Shown: positions 45,946 to 57,930, counted from the stretch's first letter. The stretch is DNA of 64,000 nt from Agapanthus africanus (GCA_030015575.1 JASDDO010000026.1:453755096-453819095), one strand, 5' to 3'. Notes: generated by a model from the sequence alone, not told the origin. Translations and numbers: made by a program.

Positions 45946-48259
45946 TGTAAGTGCACGGCGGCGCCCCGGCCGTCAATCCGACGCCGGAATGCGGAAGCGA
46001 TGATTTTCTTTAAACTTTAAAACCGGCACCACCGCGCACTATATGTAGGGTTCCTAGGCACCCTAGTGAGGTCTCACAAGGCATCGAACATGCCAATTTC
46101 AAAAAAATCTAGGTGCCGAGAAACCCGACTACGGATCGTTTGCTAGAAAACTAGGCGAAAAGATAACTAGTTAACACTTAACTAAGGGAATACGGAAATA
46201 CAACCTTTGTAGATCCGGTGCTCCACCTCCATAGCTCCGCAACGAAGTCCTCTCCGCTGTCCAAATCAAATCCGGGCTCTAGCGTCGGCTTCGTCGGAGA
46301 ATGGGCAAGCTAGGTCGTCGATGTCCATGCCGAAGATGATCTACGTCGAGGCATCGCTAAATCAAGCTCCGACTTCACCAAGTCAAGAAACTTGTGAAGA
46401 AAACACACTCTACTACTTGGCAAGAGGTAGAGGATGAAAAAATAGGAAGTGGGTTAACTTTAGTTTTGGATTTCTCACTCTTTTCCAACAATCACCATTG
46501 ATGGAGCTTGGTTTTCTTCAAAGAAGAATAAATAAGAAGAAGAGCAAGATGAAGATAAGTATTATGATAAGTTATTTAAAATGAAAAGAAAAATCAAAAC
46601 TTATCATAATCTAAACCATGGTCAAGTGTAGAGAATTAACTAAGGTTAGATTAATGGTTAGGGTTAAAGATGAAGACAAGAATGGTTACAAAGTCAAAAC
46701 TTCATGAAGCTTCAACTACACTCCAAAATTCGCAACCATTCTTTTCTTATCTATTCAAAATAAATAAATAAATAAATAAGTAAGAAAAGAAAACCCTAAT
46801 CATTAGTTTAACCATGGCTTAATCCATTACACTTAACTATAGTTAAACATGTATCATCAAACATGATACAATCAAGTGCACGAAAATATATCGAATATAC
46901 AATGTGCACAACCGAGCGAGAAAATCCATTTAAAGTGAACCGATACTAGTTAATGCAAAGTAATATATCAAATATATAATTATGCATTAAATCATTAAAT
47001 CAACACTTGATTTAACGATCCGGTCATGACGCACATAACCGACTGGTATCATTAGTAACATCTTATCGAATCAACACTTGATCCGATAACCCGGCTATAT
47101 CGCATATAACCGATCAATGTCACATCACGAGAATTGAATACAGTATCACATACTCGTATTATTCTCGGTCCCGCACATATCTCATATGCGCTCCTATTTC
47201 GTTTTGCTTGAGCCAGGAAACCTCTGTGTAGGACTCTAAAGACTCGTCAATACGCCGGCAGCAGATGATGATCATATCAAACACCCACAAGCCGCAAGCG
47301 GTCTGCTAAACGTAACGGCCACCCGGGTATTGAGCGATCTGAAGATCGACGAGCAAGCCCGCTCACACTCCAGTGAATCCAACCAGTAACACTACCGTAC
47401 AGTCCAGTCTGATCGTCTGATATGTCGCATATCTCGCCTAGGGGTGGTAAACGTCAGACCCCAATAGCTCGATAAGTCGTGTCGATATGAGGTCTATAAC
47501 TATTCGAGAAACTACTGGTAACACTTACCAGTAAATCTCAGCAACCCTGGCCAGGGATTTCCTGTTATAGCCAATCAAACACAGCGCAACATCAACTCCC
47601 TATACCGGGAGAGACGAATCCCCTCCTATCGCTCATTGCCTCCATGTGACTCGGGACTGTACCCAAAAACCACCGTTTTGCACGCCCTCTTGGACGTGGT
47701 AAGATGGAAATCAAAGCACAGTGGGAACCACACAAGACTCTATGACGATCTCGGGTCAACAGACTACTCTGTACCAGTGTCACCAGAGAACTGCCATCTG
47801 ACGTGAGGTATAATACCATCTGGGAGTTCTCGGCGAGTCCGTCCAGTGTACCCAGTCTCTACTGAGCACCCGTATATCATCTCTGATGTCAAACACCAAT
47901 GGATATGGGATCATCCATCGCCCATCTGTATGGGTCGAGAAGGTACACGCTAGTCTACTCTGGTATATCGATGCCCCGTCTCGATACACCCACGACTAGG
48001 GACTTTGAAGGATGTACTTATGGACTACCATGTCCCCACTAGTATGATCCGCATCATAGTCCAGGTAGTCAAGCACACATCCTAAGGGCTTTACCAACAT
48101 GTAACAGAGAGACAATCAGTATACACGTTAAGGTAAAGTGTAACCAGATAGCATACTATCATGTCGAGCAAGAAAGTCCTCCCTATATACGTCCTAGCAT
48201 CCACTACAATATACATCCAATGTACAGTAATGGCCTCTAGGGCATACATATAACTAACA
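45946..48259 (-). repeat. COP-E 3' LTR, 2314 bp, chimeric
   Basis: On the minus strand it starts TGTTAGTTATATGTATGCCC at 48259 and ends GGCGCCGCCGTGCACTTACA at 45946. The start matches the COP-B/D/G type and the end the COP-C/F type. The palindrome CCCTGGCCAGGG is at 47545-47556. Confidence 0.88.
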
Positions 48260-51056
48260 ATCTCCCACTTGCACTAGGGCCATCTGTAGCAGTGGTTGTA
48301 GTATCTCATACTCAACCATCCCATAAAAGTCTCTCTCTGGGAAAAGGCCTTTCGTGAGTGGATCCGCTGTGTTTGTCCTCTGAGTCTACTCTCCTAACCT
48401 CGATCCCTTGGAGATCTACCATCTCCATGATCAAGTGATACTGCCTTAGAATATGTCTGGATCACTGATGGGACGGACGTTCCTTGGCATAAGCCACAAC
48501 TCCATTGTCACACAATGGGAGGAACATAGTTCATCTCATGAACCAATATACACCCAAACATCCTCTTTGGTAGCATCTTAAGTAGCGATGTATCCTGCCT
48601 TTATCGTCTAGTATGTCACGGTATCTAGCTTGGAACTCTTCCAACATACCGTCCCTTTACTGAGGGTAAAGACAATGCCTGCGACTGACATTCAGTCGTC
48701 CTTATCACCCTGGAACACTTCCAGTGATTCTCCCCTGGATCGATTGATACCATCTCACTACAACTAGTGAGAATCCTAACATCCAATTAAATCTATCTCA
48801 TAGATCCAAAACTCAGGATTTAGGAGGTATCATTTTGATCCTATGTGGAGAATCATTGTGACAGACGGAGATTGATCGAGCGTAGCATAAGAAAACTCCT
48901 TCTTATCAAGAGTATGTCATCCACGTACTCTATGAGGATCACCACCATACTCCCTACTACCTTTTTGTTTATACAAGGTTCATCTACCATTTTGATGATA
49001 TCAAACTCTTTGACTACTTCATCAAAACAGATGTTCCAACTTCGCGATGCCTGCTTTATCCTATAAAACATCTTGCACACGTTTCCGCTGCTCCCACTGT
49101 CTACGAAGCCCTCTGGCTGTGTACTTATAGACGCTCTCTTCCAAATCATCATTTAGAAAAGCAGTCAAGACACCCAACCACCAGATATCGTAGTCATGGT
49201 ATGTAGCCGTGGTAAGTAGGATCTGGATGGACTTAAGCATAGATCCTTAGAAAAGGTTTCATCATGATCCACGCCTGGTCAATGACGAAAACCTTTAACA
49301 AGTCTAGCTTTGAAAGTCTCAACTTTTCCATGTACACCAAGTAATCTTCTCAAGATATACTTGCTCCTGATGGGGATTTAACCCTTCAGATATAGCAGCT
49401 AAAGTCCATACTTTGCTGGTGTATAAGGATTCCATCTCAGATCGCTAAGCATCCAGCCATTCTTACAGAGTCTTACTCCTGATGGCCAGCTCGAAACTAG
49501 TTGGGTCATCATCTCATGATGCAATCCTCGCTCCCACTGTCATAGAGAAACAGAAGTATCTCTCAGGTGGGTGAGGAACCCTACTAGATCGGCGGAGAGG
49601 CTGAGGTTCATTGGTAACTATTGAATCCTTTGGTTCTCTCAAACCATCAGCTGCAGTTTGTATAGCTGGAACATTTCCAGTTTTACATAACAGTCCTTGC
49701 CTTGAGCTTGTCCGGATTTTGCTTTTAGACATAGCCCGGACAACCCCAAATCTTAACCAAATTAAGATATGGGCTCTTTCCTTTCCATATCACATATGAA
49801 GCGGTAGGCAACTGATTTGATTTGAACCCTATTCAATAGGTATGCATCTTCTTAAGTGCATAACTCCCAAAAAGAAATAGGTAACTCAGTAGTACTCATC
49901 ATAGAGCACACCATATCAAATAGGGTGTATCTGCTCCGCCCCGATATACCATCGTGCTATGGTGTATACAGAGGAGTAATGCTGAGAGAGAATCTCATTC
50001 TCCTTTAGAATAGTCCAGGATTTCCGTGCTCAAGTATTCTCCTCCTTGATCTCATCATAGGACATAATACTTATACCTGTATTCTGGTTCTCTACTTCTC
50101 GCTTATATTCTGTGAATATCTCAAAAGGTTCGGACTTGTGTTTCAACAAGAACATAGGTCTGAATCTCGAAAGATCATCAGAGAATGTAATGAAGTAAAA
50201 AGAACCGGTCTTGGCATGTGTAGACAGGGGACCTACATACATCAACATGTATCATCCCAAGAGTTTACTAACTCTTTCTCTGTTTCTAGTAAACGGAGCT
50301 ATGGTCATCTTATCTTTGTGACATGACTGGCGAGTTTCACAAGATGTAAGTTCAAACTAATTTAAATATGCATCTTTATGTAACTCCAGCTAGTCGGGTC
50401 ACATTGATATGACCTAGTCTACAATGCCTCAAGAAGGATTCGTTCATTTCTGAACTTTTCCTCTTGTGTGTGTTCTGTATACTAAAGAACTGTAGTTTGA
50501 TTTAGAACATTAATGCTTTTAGATAACGTGCCTGAACCGATCAACTTTTGATATAGGAAATGTTCAAAACATTATCCAACAATACAAAATTTTATCATTT
50601 CTTTACTAATAAAGAGACTGATATGATTTTGTATATCAGGTTCGGTATCTAATAACATTCGTTCAGAATCAATGTATTGTAATACAGGGTGACAGTGACC
50701 AACAGACTTGGCTGCAACTCTTGCCCCGTTTTCTGCCTCATGAAACCTATCACCCGTTCTCTACCTTTCTGTAGCCCTATGTAACAGATTACATATCTGG
50801 GATCCTGATCTGGTATCACATACCCAGGACGTAAAGGATACTGAGAAACAGTTCTGTATAATGAACACACCCGAAGATGATGCATCATCATGCACTCTCT
50901 TCGTTTGGGCGGCACGGGAAATCTGGTATTCCCCAAAATTCTTGCTCTGTCTTATAACAATTATAAGTTGGAGCGGGACCAACGTTCCCCAGCTCAGTAT
51001 AACAAGCGGGTTCGGTCAATAATCCGTATTATTATCTTGATTAAGGCGTGATATGG
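48260..51056 (-). pseudogene. COP-E pol remnant, gag deleted
   Basis: Short frames identify RNase H (48260-48850), RT (EYVDDILLI near 48915), the integrase region (about 49500-50450) and protease (CDTRSGSQICN near 50820, with the catalytic DTG changed to DTR). The N-terminal stretch at 50980-51056 corresponds to that of COP-A and begins with the same ATA in place of the gag ATG. Many stops and shifts are present. No product is possible. Confidence 0.8.
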
Positions 51057-52504
51057 TCGCTACCTGGAGAGAGAGAGAAGAAAACACTCAGCGTGCGCTC
51101 TGTCAAGAATAGATTGGTTATAATTTTATCTAATCAGGATGGCTCCCACTGCTTTTTATCAAATCTTCCTTCAAACCCTAAAAGGAAAGACTAGCCGGGA
51201 TTAATTACACACTACAAGTTCGCCAATCTTTCAGCCAGGCCAGTGTCGGTACTTTGAGGGAGGTCCACCGTGCTTTCGCACGAACCTAATTAATGTAAAC
51301 CTCGTTTTCCCAGAGGCGTAACCTCGTTGACACCTTTCTAGACACCTACTTGATCGGCTAATTGTAATGTATAAAACTCTCCCAGGAGTAACTCTTACTC
51401 GCAGCGGGTATCGGGATCCAACTATCTCATAGAAGGTATGCAATCTCATTGCAAATTTTAACACTTGAAATTCCCGATAATATTTTGCCCCGAACGATCT
51501 ATGACCTTGACAAGGTCAACAAACCATAGACCGCAAGTCAAGTTCTACCCGTCATTTCTTGATTGAATCAAACCCACCCGCACGACCCTTGACAAGGTCA
51601 ACAAGGCCGCACGACTACCCTAACCCAATCTGCATCATATGCATAAGCAGATAAATACTGGTTAGCTACCGCACACTGCGCCTTGATAAGGTCAACAAAC
51701 GCAGCACGAATACTAAACAGGATTTATCTGAAATGACGGAGGGCTACGACAGGTTTTTCTGAAAACCTATTGCGTAATGAACTTGATATCGTTGTAGAAT
51801 CAAATGATTTTAAAAATGGAGTGCTTTTGAGGCTTTTCTAGTTTTGCTAAAGGAGTTACTCCCGGTGAAGGGATCGTCGGTCCTTTCCTCGTCGAATGAG
51901 GTGCGGGATATATCACATATATCACTGTGCAAAGCGAAACTCTTAAAAGCAATCAAAAGACAAACCGAGTGTGTAGCATCTGCCAGTTATTGCTAAAGGA
52001 GTCACTCCCGGTGAAGGGATCTCGGTCCTTTCCTTATCGAATAAGGTGCAGGATATATCACATATACCGCTGTGCAAAGCAAGAACTGTAGCTACCTGTT
52101 TTATTTTGAAATTCAATTCTACAACATCTTAGGTTTCTTTTTATTTCATTAATCACATTAATGAAGTCCCATCATTTAAGTACCTAAACATCACAGATAA
52201 ATACGACGTACACTTATGCCATCCGCATTCGCCTCGATGTCCCCTCGTGCACCGTTAGGTTAGGTAACTAACGGCAGAGCGGGGCAGGGCTAGCGCGGGT
52301 GTAAAACATAAGTAACGCCTATATAATATATCATATATACTATATACTGTATCTATCATAGAACATCAATGATCACATCACAGATATCGCAGCAGAAGAA
52401 TTATATGAAATATTAGATATACTAGGACGTCCGTGTTTTCAATACGAGCCAGTATAAAACACGGATTCCACGGTCGTGATGAATAGCCAAACCCACACCC
52501 CTAG
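51057..52504 (-). other. COP-E leader with three hairpins and a 146-bp duplication
   Basis: The TTGAC hairpins are at 51507-51519, 51589-51601 and 51683-51695. The third has outer stem CTGCG/CGCAG where COP-D has CTATG/CATAG. A block starting GCTAAAGGAGTYACTCCCGG occurs at 51846 and again at 51992. The stretch at 52190-52340 matches the COP-G leader near 58625-58735 on the opposite strand. No gene is present. COP-F cuts it at 52505. Confidence 0.8.
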
Positions 52505-54587
52505 TGTTGGATATAGTGCCCTCTAAGTCAATTATTGGATCGCAGGTACGTGATTGCAATGATTGAGGGAGGACCTATACCGATAAAACAGTCTTACTCG
52601 AGATGATAGTATGCTATCTGGTTTGTCTTTATCATCATGATAGAGCCCATAGGATTCTTGTTTGACTACCAGCAGTATGATGGCGATCATATATGTGGGA
52701 GCTGGGGTCTATAAGCACATCCTTAAAAGAGTCCCTAGTCGTGGGAGTTTCGAGATAGGGCATCGATACTCCAGAGTAGACTAGTGTATACAGTCGAGAC
52801 CCCGACGAGGGGCGGTGGCCGGTCTCATAAGCCACTGGTGTCAGTACGATCACCTAAGATGTATACAGGTGCTCATTAGGTTATGAGTACACCGGACAGG
52901 ACTCGCCGGGAACATGCTAGTTGGTATTATACATATCGTCAGATAGCAGTTTCCTGGTGACATGTGTACAGGTTAGTTCATTGACCTGAGGTCGTCATTT
53001 GTCTCGTGTGAGTTCCCACTGTGCTTAGATTACTACCCTACCACGCTCAAAGGAGTTGTGCAAACAGGTTTTAGTTGGGTACAGTCCCGAGCCACATTGG
53101 AGGGAAGTGAGCGTGTCTTCGGGGATTCGTCTCTCCCGGTATTGGGAGTGAGATCGCGCTGTGTTTAGGAGAGCCATTACACGAAATCCCTGGCCAGGGT
53201 AATCGAGATATACTGGTAGGTATACCAGCAGAATCTCAGGGTGTTCTGGGCTGCTCTCTGACACGATTTATGCAGCTATTGGGGGTCTGACGTTTACTGG
53301 CCCCCTAGGCCGTATATGCGATACTCATAGACGAATGTTCCGGACTGTACAGATATTGTCACTGTCAGGCTCAGTAGGGTTTATAGATGAGTTCGCTCGT
53401 CAGCTTCCCTTCCAATCAATACATAGGCAAAACGTTACGTACAGCTTGTACCTCTGACGTGCTAGTGGTTATACCCAGTGCCAGTGTACTGATGAGTCAT
53501 TAGAGTCCCCCACCGACACTTTCCCAAGTTCGGGCGAAACGTTGTAAAGGCCATATGGGATTATGGCAAGGTTCGGAAAATGCACGTGCGTTTTCGCACG
53601 TGTCAGTTTTCGGGCAGATAATACTGGTAGGCTTTGGTTTAAGCCGGAACCCAGTATTATATTGTGTAGATATAATATCTTTGTCTCAGTTGCATTTGTA
53701 TTCGGTCGTAATACAAATGCGGGTATGTTTATACCAATACAGAGTTTTCCTAAAATTCGTTTCGGGATGATTTTTTGGAAGTTGCCAGTTTCCAGTTTTC
53801 TATCAGCCGTATTTAGACATTCGGTTAAATACGGAATTGTCTTTTTGTCTTGAGGGTGAGTCATATTGTGTGGAAGCTTCTAGACTGGTGACTAGGATGA
53901 TGAGGTGGAGGGTGACTCATCTTTGCATTAAAGACTTGATGACTAGGTTTATATGTGTCATTGTTTTCTTTAAAGCTTTTTGTTTTGCTTAAGATCTTTT
54001 GTGATGATAAGGCTTCTTGATGTGGTCACCTCCCTCCTCCTACCATCACCTCCCTCCTTGATAAATATGGCCGGCCCCCTCCTCTCTCCATTTCACATGT
54101 TGCTTGATTAATTTTGTAGAAAAGATATGATAGTATTTGGTGCATGGAAATTTCATCACTTCATTTTCTTTCCATCACCAAATTCCCTCGGCAACTTCTA
54201 TAACCGTTCGTCCGTGACCTTGGACGTAACGAGACAAAGTATTCTACTCATTCTCTACTTCATCTTGGTCGTCTCTTTTAGCAAACTTGACGATCGAGTT
54301 GCCTCGGTTCAGAGGCGGGAGCCCGTTTAAAGATCCGTCGACGTGGTGCCACCTGGACGACGAAACCGGAGATCAAGCAAGTTCGGATCAGTTGCAACAT
54401 AGCGTGGGATGATGGTTGAAGACCGAAGGACTCGGATCATTCGGTATAACAATTCTACCCTCTTTAAATTTGTTAGTTTAGCTTTAATGGACGATCCGGG
54501 ATAAAGTACGCGATAGCGCCAGTCGTAAAAGTTTTGTTCCGCATATCGGCGTCTGCTAGACGGCCGGGGCGCCGCCGCGTACTTACA
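52505..54587 (+). repeat. COP-F 5' LTR, 2083 bp
   Basis: It runs from TGTTGGATATAGTGCCCTC to CGCGTACTTACA and holds CCCTGGCCAGGG at 53189-53200. No TATA box is convincing. Frames within it are short and not gene-like. Confidence 0.9.
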
Positions 54588-54588
54588 G

Positions 54589-54601
54589 TGGTATCAGAGC
54601 C
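54589..54601 (+). other. COP-F primer-binding site
   Basis: TGGTATCAGAGCC, one base after the LTR, is complementary to initiator tRNA-Met. Confidence 0.92.
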
Positions 54602-54766
54602 TCACCATTAAGCTATACTAACTTGTGCTAACGCGTTTAAAACATCGATCGAACCGGAAATTGAAAATTGCAAAATCCTACCTTGACAGTTTCTGTTGAT
54701 TTTAAATGGTCTCAAAAATTATTTCTGGATGTCTTAAAAATCTGTGCAGGGTTTTCTAAGAGCCAC

Positions 54767-54877
54767 GACAAAATTTGGGATCGTGATCCCTCCAAGCTGC
54801 CGCGGTTGCGCGGCCAAACCCATGGTTTGGCCGCACAACCGCGGCCATGTGGGGAGCACGTGCTCCCAAATTTTGTC
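54767..54877 (+). other. COP-F leader structure: 14-bp outer stem around a 21-bp hairpin
   Basis: The outer arms GACAAAATTTGGGA (54767-54780) and TCCCAAATTTTGTC (54864-54877) pair perfectly. Inside, 54800-54820 pairs with 54824-54844 over 21 bp with one mismatch and a CAT loop. The palindrome GGGAGCACGTGCTCCC at 54852-54867 overlaps the outer arm and could compete with it. The hairpin starts about 200 nt after the primer site. No coding role is seen. The remaining leader up to 55616 resembles the COP-G leader. Confidence 0.8.
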
Positions 54878-55616
54878 AGTGAGTTCTATGTTGGATTTTG
54901 GGGTTTTTGGTAAATATCATTTTGGCCCAGATTTTGTTACTGTTCACCAGTAAGCTGTGGGGCCCACTTCAGGAAATTTAGTCGATCGAAATTTTAAACT
55001 TGTTAGTTTTTCAGTACTTTCATTATATCTCCGACCGGGAATGTCATTTGATCGGTAAACCGCGTCTGATTGCTATAGTTCTTTTAGACGGGTTTGCGAA
55101 CGTGACATTCGCGTTGATGTTCTGTGTTGTGCTGTAATGTTGCGGATTTGTCGTGGTGGATAGCAGGGTGCAATGATAGTGTTGTTCAGATTTATTTGTA
55201 CATTTGATATTGCGGGGCGAGCGTCCGACCTGTGGACTGCCGTCACTGCCTGTTTGTATAATATTCTTTTGGGGCACGACCAGGTTGCGGTCGATGTACC
55301 TGTTGTACTATTTTTTTATTTCTGTACTAGGTTTACCCCGCGGTGGGGTGCACGAATAGTAGGGTTCTGGAGGGCAACGGGTTCGTATCTCATGGCATTG
55401 AGAGGCAAAAGGACCTCACTCTAGAATTGGCAGACTATTCGCCGCACTCGTAGGGGGTACTGGTTGACCCAAGGAGGGGTGCTCAATTTACCGGATTACG
55501 TGAAGTGCCGGGTGTTCCATTCACTATGTTGTGGGGACCACCTCGCTTCAGGTTTTGGCGGGTACCTTGCCGCACCCAAAAGGGGTCTAGGTTTCATTGC
55601 ACAGGCTATCCACACG

Positions 55617-57646
55617 TGTTAGTGTATATGCCCTAGAGGCCATTACTGTATCATACTAGTTTGTATATTACTTAATGGAAGCTTGGGATATTCACAGTTG
55701 TATATACAATCTTGCTCGAAATGGTAGTATGCTACTTGGTTTGTCTCTGCTTTAATATGTGCATGTGTTTCTTTTAGCATATTGCTGGTATACATATTAG
55801 TAGAGCCCTTAGGATTTTTGCTTGATTACCAGCGTTGTGATGGCGCTCGCACTCGTGGGAGCTGGGTAATCTATAAGCACATCCTTATACAGGTCCCTGG
55901 TCGTTGGACTATCGAGACAGGGCATCGATACTCCGGAGTAGACTAGCGTATGCGCTTCTCATCCCAGTGTGGGAGACGGTCTGTCCCACAGCCGTTAGTA
56001 CGTCGTACTTGGGATAGTATGCGGGTGCTCGTTAGGTTACGAGTACACTGGACAGGACTCGTCGGGAACTGTTGGTTGGTAATATACCTATCGTCAGTTA
56101 TCAGTTCCCAGGTGACATGAGTACAGCTTAGTCCGCTGACTTGACACTGTCACTTCGCCTCGAGTGTGTTCCCACTGCACTTTGATTACTACCCTACCAC
56201 GGCTCAAAGGAGCTGTGCAAACAGGTAGTTTTTGGGTGCAGTCCCGAAGCACTTGGAGGCAGTGACGGTTAGACAGGATTCGTCTCTCCCGGTATTGGGG
56301 GTTGACATCGCGCTGTGTCCAGGAGAGCCATTACACGAGTAGTCCCTGGCCAGGGCAAGCGAGATATACTGGTAGGTTTCCAGTGTTATCTCAGGGTGTT
56401 CTGGGCTACACTCCGACACGACTTGTACCGCTATTAGGGGACTGACGTTCACCGCCCCCCTAGGCCCGCCATGCGATGTATCAGACGAACAGACCGGACT
56501 GTACGGAGATTGTCACATACAGGCTCAGTAGGAGTGCAGATGGGGTTCACCTCGTCAGTCTTCTTATCGACATCTACCTGGGGACCGTTACGTACAGCTA
56601 GTGCCGCTTGCGGTCTGTGGTTAAACCCACTGCCAGCGTAGTGTCGAGTCTTTAGAGTCCCACACAGAGAGCTATTCGCCTTTAGGCAAAATGAGTAGAG
56701 GTCGCATGGTTTTGCGACAGGGTTCGTTCACATTCGCACACTTGTGCACGTTTGCTGTCCGGACAGTTTATACTAGCGGGCTTTGGTTTAAGCCGGATCC
56801 TAGTATATGTTTTGAGATTGGTTTTTCTCATTGTGTTCGTGTTCCTCGGATCACGAATGCGGGTGCGTATGCACAGTTGCTTGAGATTGAGGGAGAGGAC
56901 CTTGATTAGGGTTAATGGCTATTGTCATTTTATTAACCCTAATATTTATGTGTGTGTTATTGTTAATTAGTAATTAGTTTGATAATTATACATGGTTGTG
57001 GTTATTGACCTTTTGACTTCTTTGACTTGTTGACCAAGGTTGACACTTTGACCATCATAATTTCTTTTGGAAGATGCTTTTTGATCTTTGCAATTTGAAA
57101 TGATAATGGTCATGTCATGATTTACCATGATAATTATCTAGCTAATTATTCAATTAAATTAATTCACACATATTAGTGAGAAGAGCTCTATTATTTTCTC
57201 ATTCTCTCATATCATTTCTCTCTCTTGTTCATCCTCTCCCTCAAGCTCTCTCCCTCTCATGTGTTGAGAAACAAAAAGCTTGAGAAAAACCTTCACTTGA
57301 TCCTCTCTACTCTCTTCTAGGGTTCAAGTCTTAGCATTTCTTGCACTCTAGTTACTCCTAGCTTGGAGTTGAAGCTAAAGGTGGTGGCTTTCAAGTGGAT
57401 CTTTCTTTGACGGGAGAAGACAAGCAAGGTGAACTCTTTCTACCATTCCTAGGAGCAAGGAGAGAAGGACTAAAGACCAAAGGTATAACCTTTCATCACT
57501 TAGCTACTTTGTAGTTAGGGTTAGCAAGTTTTCGTTTAGCAAAGATCCTCACAAGCAAAGTCCATGTTGCCTAAGTCATTAAAAATCCGTTTTTTATTAT
57601 GTTTTTCGCCTCCCGTAAGCACCGGGATGGGCAACACGGACTTACA
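55617..57646 (+). repeat. COP-G 5' LTR, 2030 bp
   Basis: It runs from TGTTAGTGTATATGCCC to GGACTTACA. It contains CCCTGGCCAGGG (56344-56355) and six TTGAC W-box cores in about 50 bp (57005-57052). No clear TATA box is seen, so the transcription start is not placed. Confidence 0.93.
57005..57052 (+). promoter_or_regulatory. TTGAC (W-box core) cluster in COP-G LTR
   Basis: TTGAC begins at 57005, 57013, 57022, 57030, 57040 and 57048. Three are TTGACC, two TTGACT and one TTGACA. WRKY factors bind TTGAC(C/T), and stress-responsive LTRs with such sites are known in plants. The role here is inferred. Confidence 0.55.
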
Positions 57647-57647
57647 G

Positions 57648-57660
57648 TGGTATCAGAGCC
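57648..57660 (+). other. COP-G primer-binding site
   Basis: TGGTATCAGAGCC, one base after the LTR end, is complementary to initiator tRNA-Met. Confidence 0.95.
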
Positions 57661-57825
57661 TAACTAAACCTAAACTAGCTAAGTAGTTAAGTGTAACGAA
57701 GTTTCGAAACCGGAAAATCGAAAAACCAAACTTGCAAAACCCTAGTTTCTGTTAAAATTTTTTCTGCTCAAAATGAAAATATTTATACTTGTAAAATCGT
57801 CTCAGGGTTTTCTGAATACACCCAA

Positions 57826-57930
57826 GAAAAACGATACCCTAATTCCATCAAGCCGCCGCCCTTCCGCCGCACGAGGTAGGCATGTGCGGCGGAAGCGCCG
57901 CGGTTTGTCGTTATCGGCGCATCGTTTTTC
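57826..57930 (+). other. COP-G leader structure: 10-bp outer stem around a 12-bp GC-rich hairpin
   Basis: The outer arms GAAAAACGAT (57826-57835) and ATCGTTTTTC (57921-57930) pair perfectly. Inside, CTTCCGCCGCAC (57861-57872) pairs with GTGCGGCGGAAG (57884-57895) around an 11-nt loop. It starts about 200 nt after the primer site, the same place as the COP-F structure, although the stem sequences are unrelated. The flanking text (CAGGGTTTTCT before it) is shared. Confidence 0.8.

Larger units (their letters stand above)
45946..52504 (-). mobile_element. COP-E: decayed gag-less copia element, minus strand
   Basis: It comprises 3' LTR, eroded pol and a long leader, inserted in the COP-D leader and itself cut by COP-F at 52505. 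Its internal part matches COP-A (both have lost gag and the gag ATG). Its LTR combines a COP-B/D/G-type start with a COP-C/F-type end. Confidence 0.85.
52505..55616 (+). mobile_element. COP-F: copia element, 5' LTR and leader only
   Basis: This is a + strand element inserted in the COP-E leader. The 5' LTR, primer site and about 1 kb of leader are visible before COP-G interrupts at 55617. The rest would lie right of the window. Its LTR sub-family is that of COP-C. Confidence 0.88.

Noticed and set aside
57648-57660. tRNA-Met gene at the primer sites
   Set aside because: Only the 12-13 bases complementary to the tRNA 3' end are present. There is no cloverleaf around them.
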